From NCBI GenBank assembly GCA_949358305.1, contig OX442320.1:3426259-3490258 (forward strand): a stretch of DNA of 64,000 nt. Reading direction: 5' to 3'. Below are positions 60,825 through 64,000 of the stretch, in pieces. Position 1 is the stretch's first letter. Every line of letters starts with the position of its first letter. The notes beneath the pieces were generated by a model, which saw only the letters and a program-made list of their open reading frames with translations, did no database searches and was not told the DNA's origin. The stretch is from Strigamia acuminata. Taxonomy: Eukaryota; Arthropoda; Chilopoda; Geophilomorpha; Linotaeniidae. Position numbers and translations under genes: made by a program.

Positions 60825-61931
60825 TTATTGAGATTTACCTGCCAAGGTGCGGTAAGGTGTTGGCATTCGAAATGATTTAATCATATTCAGAGCTACGTTA
60901 ACTACAACTCTCATTGCATCTCGGTAGTTGGTGGCACCCTGCCGGTTAATCTCAGCCTTACAATGGTCCAAGAAGAGTTCTCCGTATCGGCGATACAGCG
61001 AATTGAGGAGTGGCTTAGCCTCTTCCGGACTCATGCGTAGGTCTGCAGATGCGAGGGACTGGAAAAGTTGTCGGACAGATGCGGCGGACATCCCAAATTG
61101 GAGGCACGGTCCATTTGCATTCGCAAAATTGCACTCGACCGCAGCTGGAGGCAAAAGGCTAGGGAGCAGCTCCAGGGTGATGCGAGGGGGCGTGTCATCC
61201 CAAATTTGCGATCCTTGGGCCGGTGGAATAGATGGTGCTGTCATCGGGTAAAATCCTGAATCTGTCATCAGATTGCGCAATTCTTGAAGGCGCAATTCAT
61301 CCGACCGTCTCTTTTCTTCCTCTTTTTCTGCTTGTTCACGAGCTTCACGTTCGGCGGCGTGGCGGTGGGCTTCTGCAACTCGAGTTTTTTCCAATTCGTG
61401 TTCCGCGTCTCGCTCTTGGCGTCTCTTCTCCTCCATCATGTTGTGATAGTCCCTGGTGTCCTGGACTTTGTAAAGATAGACGGAGATCTCACGATGAAGT
61501 GTCCATATCAGGATCTCAACGGCCGTCTCGGAGTCGTACGTGCTACACTCGGACATTCGCTTTTCAACCTGTCGCGCAATGTGGGGCCGTCTGTCCATCA
61601 TCTCTTTTTGAGTCACACGAAAATCTCCTTGGTAGACGCTAAAATCTTCTACCAACATGAAAGTGATCAAAGTATTCCAAGCTTTCCATGGAATTTGGAA
61701 GCGGGTCTGGGAAACTCCAGGTCCCTTGATGGTGATCTGGACCTCGAATTTTCGCAAGAATTCCTCTACGACTTCCAACGAGTTGACGGGCTTTTGGGTT
61801 ACTCCATACTTATCATAGGCCAACTCACATCGCGAAGCGACCCCTTTTGAATGAAAGTCCAGGTCCGATATTTGGGATTGCGCAGTCGAGTCGGGATCGG
61901 TAAGGTGATGAGTCCGAAACGAGAGTCGACG
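60825..61931 (-). CDS. ORF2 of minus-strand LTR element, Gag-like, unknown family
   Basis: The frame is open from 61931 (after a TAA at 61932-61934) to the stop at 60825. It overlaps the end of ORF1 by about 107 bases and sits +1 relative to it. No ATG occurs near its start, so it is probably made by +1 frameshifting or splicing rather than alone. About 330 residues remain after the overlap: a mixed N-terminal domain (PWKAWNTLITFMLVEDFSVY), a highly charged helix likely to be a coiled coil (EEKRRQERDAEHELEKTRVA), then a helical domain (SLASADLRMSPEEAKPLLNS, YRRYGELFLDHCKAEINRQG). Charged helices plus a helical C-terminal domain would suit a structural Gag, but I recognise no family. Confidence 0.5.
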   Translation of the reverse strand, partial: RRLSFRTHHLTDPDSTAQSQISDLDFHSKGVASRCELAYDKYGVTQKPVNSLEVVEEFLRKFEVQITIKGPGVSQTRFQIPWKAWNTLITFMLVEDFSVYQGDFRVTQKEMMDRRPHIARQVEKRMSECSTYDSETAVEILIWTLHREISVYLYKVQDTRDYHNMMEEKRRQERDAEHELEKTRVAEAHRHAAEREAREQAEKEEEKRRSDELRLQELRNLMTDSGFYPMTAPSIPPAQGSQIWDDTPPRITLELLPSLLPPAAVECNFANANGPCLQFGMSAASVRQLFQSLASADLRMSPEEAKPLLNSLYRRYGELFLDHCKAEINRQGATNYRDAMRVVVNVALNMIKSFRMPTPYRTLAGKSQ

Positions 61932-63651
61932 TTACTGGAATCTTTGCGGTGGCAGCCGTTGTGGTGGACATGTTGAAGTTGGCGCCCGACGACGTTGTTG
62001 TGTTTACGTTGCGTCCCGGGAATTGCGCATAAGTAATCGGCGTCACTGGCAAAGTCGGAACTTTTGAAAGTTTTACCTGTTGACATGATGGAACTTCGAT
62101 TGCTGGTGCAATTGGCGAGATCGTATAAGTTTGTGAAAATACATCAGCCGAGGCAGCGGAAACAGTTGAAGCTGGAAAAAGATCGGCAGATAAATTTTCA
62201 TTAATATTTGAATTGTCAGTATCGGGGTTAGAAATTGGTGAATTTGGTGTTGACGCGGATAATTGCGCTTGCACTGCTGGTGTCAGTCTAGCGCTCAGTG
62301 GCGGTCCGTGTGGCTTGTTGACAACAGCGCGGGGATCGCGCAGACGAGAAGAATCAAATTTGGCAGATGGAATGTCAATATCCCGGATGTCAATCATCTT
62401 TCGTTCAAGTCTGCGTACGTCACTTATTTTGGCGGTGGGAACACTACCGCGAATTTCGTTGGTGATGTCCAGAATCGACGGGGTCACACTCATTGTGGAT
62501 TGTGCGTCGAATTCTGGAAGTCCAGCGGCGGCAACGGATTGTTGAGAATCGTCCATGCTCTCTTTGCGCAATGTTTCTTGCGCAGAATCGTCCGCTAACA
62601 CTGGTGATTCGGGAATGAACTGCAGTTGTGGCACCGGTCGTAGCGCCATTTCTGTTGGTGGAGTTGAGAATTCAACATTAGACACAGTGGAATTAGAGTA
62701 CAAACTTTCGGTGTCCTCTTTGGTGGTAATGGTGAGTGTCGCCATCTTTTCGGCTGCTTTGGCGATCGTCTCGGCCGAAGGTCTGGGCACGAATTGTTCC
62801 GTCTCCGTGTCGCGAGTTGGATCATGCGGGAGCGCCGACGACGAGGTTGCCAAAGTGTTGCGCACCTTGATGGCTAATTGTTGCTCTCGATTTGGATTTC
62901 GATTGATGGAGCACGGTGGTTTGCGCTGGTAGAAATATGGCAGCGCGGTGTCGGAGTTGTCATCGATCGTGTTAAGGTCTCCTAACGACTCCAATGCAAT
63001 GCTTATCTGCTCTTGAAGACTCGCATCGGTCCCAGGAAAACTGTGGAAGAATTGGGGCAACGTCGGTTGCGCTTCGTCAACTTCCCGCTGCTCCTGGTCC
63101 ATCGGGTCCAAACCGGCGATTTCGTCGGCAAGCAAATTCGGCACTTGCGCAAATGTAACGCGCATTAACTCGGCTGTCGGGTAAATCCAGCTTCTGGGCA
63201 CGATTCTCGCCTGTCGCGCCTCTCGTTGAAGTCTGTGCCAATACTTGAAATGGCCGGCGCGGAACCTTTGTACCATGGCTGGTGTCCCGTTTGGTGGCCG
63301 AAATTGTGGAAACTCTACTCCGATCAAATATACCTTGTCCTGGACGCGACGAAACAGGCACCAGCCATAAATCTGGCGCATCCACACACGATGAAATCCG
63401 CGTCGAAGATCACCCCGCCCGTCACACGCTCGGCAAGTCTTATCCACGCCCGAAACAACCAATTCGTACCCGTATCCGGAACAAACCGGGCATATCTCAA
63501 AGTTTGGAAAGCTGTGTTCACGGGGGTCGTTCGGATGCCAGCATGGAAATTTGGGCGGCCCGACTGCGTGGAGTGGCGGTTCGGCAAAGTTCTTCGGATA
63601 AGGTTCGCCCGGGAAATCTTCCTTGCAACGACACACATGTTTGTCGACCAT
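61825..63651 (-). CDS. ORF1 of minus-strand LTR element: CxxCxGxG zinc-ribbon protein, unknown family
   Basis: 608 residues from an ATG at 63651. The N-terminal 100 residues are Cys/His-rich (KHVCRCKEDFPGEPY, FPCWHPND) and include CPVCSGYGYE and CRACDGRGDL, two CxxCxGxG motifs as in the DnaJ zinc domain, about 20 residues apart. A compact domain follows (WMRQIYGWCLFRRVQDKVYL, GHFKYWHRLQREARQARIVP). Residues from about 230 on are low-complexity, Ser/Pro/Thr-rich and probably disordered. The ORF stops at TGA 61825-61827, inside the start of the ORF2 frame. Strand and place relative to the LTR at 50882 suggest the first ORF of an LTR retrotransposon. No reverse transcriptase is seen, so the copy is non-autonomous or the family is not a retrotransposon. 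Function unknown. Confidence 0.55.
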   Translation of the reverse strand: MVDKHVCRCKEDFPGEPYPKNFAEPPLHAVGPPKFPCWHPNDPREHSFPNFEICPVCSGYGYELVVSGVDKTCRACDGRGDLRRGFHRVWMRQIYGWCLFRRVQDKVYLIGVEFPQFRPPNGTPAMVQRFRAGHFKYWHRLQREARQARIVPRSWIYPTAELMRVTFAQVPNLLADEIAGLDPMDQEQREVDEAQPTLPQFFHSFPGTDASLQEQISIALESLGDLNTIDDNSDTALPYFYQRKPPCSINRNPNREQQLAIKVRNTLATSSSALPHDPTRDTETEQFVPRPSAETIAKAAEKMATLTITTKEDTESLYSNSTVSNVEFSTPPTEMALRPVPQLQFIPESPVLADDSAQETLRKESMDDSQQSVAAAGLPEFDAQSTMSVTPSILDITNEIRGSVPTAKISDVRRLERKMIDIRDIDIPSAKFDSSRLRDPRAVVNKPHGPPLSARLTPAVQAQLSASTPNSPISNPDTDNSNINENLSADLFPASTVSAASADVFSQTYTISPIAPAIEVPSCQQVKLSKVPTLPVTPITYAQFPGRNVNTTTSSGANFNMSTTTAATAKIPVTSTLVSDSSPYRSRLDCAIPNIGPGLSFKRGRFAM

Positions 63652-64000
63652 GTTGTCTCAACTAGATGTACTTGTGCCTAATTGATTTCAATCATTGGGG
63701 TTATATACACAAATTGAAACAATGAACATATCACAAACGTTACTTACAATTAGAATTGCGCAAATTATGAACGCGCACAAAACATAACACACGAAATTCA
63801 ACACATGAAGTTAATCCATAAGAGAAAAATGCACAAGTGTCGAACGCTTCGAGAACTTTCTCACACAGGTGTCATATAAGCACATGGGTAGGAAGTGTAG
63901 GTGTTTGAGATTATAGTCGTAACTGTTTTAATAGAACGACGAACTCTAGTGTGAAGAATTGGAAGTTAACGAAAGATCGTAAATGAATGTTCTAGAATGA
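63652..64000 (-). other. Leader region of the minus-strand element
   Basis: Non-coding, AT-rich, with GCGCAAATTATGAACGCGCA near 63758. The expected 5-prime LTR (TGTCACGATTAATT on the plus strand) is not reached before the window ends. Confidence 0.4.

Noticed and set aside
61284-61850. Plus-strand 188-codon ORF opposite ORF2
   Set aside because: Antisense opening against a longer minus-strand frame with structured protein features; codon content is unremarkable.

Overview
This is nuclear DNA of an animal, most likely an arthropod. The evidence is GT-AG introns, AATAAA polyadenylation signals, copia and Ty3/gypsy retrotransposons, a mariner-type relic of the kind common in insect genomes, a (TTAGG)5 run (the arthropod telomere repeat) at 21761-21787, and an AT-rich background full of TA-flanked MITEs. 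There is no prokaryotic gene organisation. The species cannot be named from the sequence.

Layout. 1-4475: the 3-prime part of a copia element with an intact 1380-residue Gag-Pol and its 3-prime LTR. 4476-12200: mostly non-coding, with a striking run of about twenty small stem-loops (5814-7254), nested MITEs, and one weak candidate exon (8700-8836). 12206-15496: a two-exon gene for a secreted protein with three WAP-like cysteine modules and about 35 copies of a 14-residue repeat. 15500-23588: MITEs, a long foldback derived from a mariner-like element, a second hairpin-dense stretch, and two small candidate exons (18548-18575 and 21259-21336) whose donor sites resemble those of the large exons downstream.

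23589-47169 is the centre of the window: three giant tandem exons of 6471, 4599 and 10503 bases. Each is a multiple of three, starts and ends in phase 1, and encodes an uninterrupted TETPSTTP octapeptide array, together 7191 codons. The two introns between them are both 1004 bases long and nearly identical. The reading frame contains no ATG, so start-codon-based ORF finding misses it and reports shadow frames instead (antisense VSVGVV-type and sense HQLHLLK-type). I read this as the core of one enormous Thr/Pro/Glu/Ser-rich mucin-like secreted protein; its first and last exons are not identified.

47170-64000 is a nested repeat landscape. It holds a solo LTR, a decayed copia-type pol with an MBD-like segment, a hAT-like terminus, an LTR element on the minus strand that appears to carry only two Gag-like ORFs of unknown family, and inside that element an intact Ty3/gypsy element. 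The gypsy element has LTRs with no difference seen by eye, a GGGAAAC slippery site at the gag stop, and three 51-base repeats with CTCF-like cores near the end of pol. The solo LTR belongs to the same family as the minus-strand element, and relics of it lie in the mucin introns. LTR-mediated unequal exchange may therefore have helped multiply the mucin exons.
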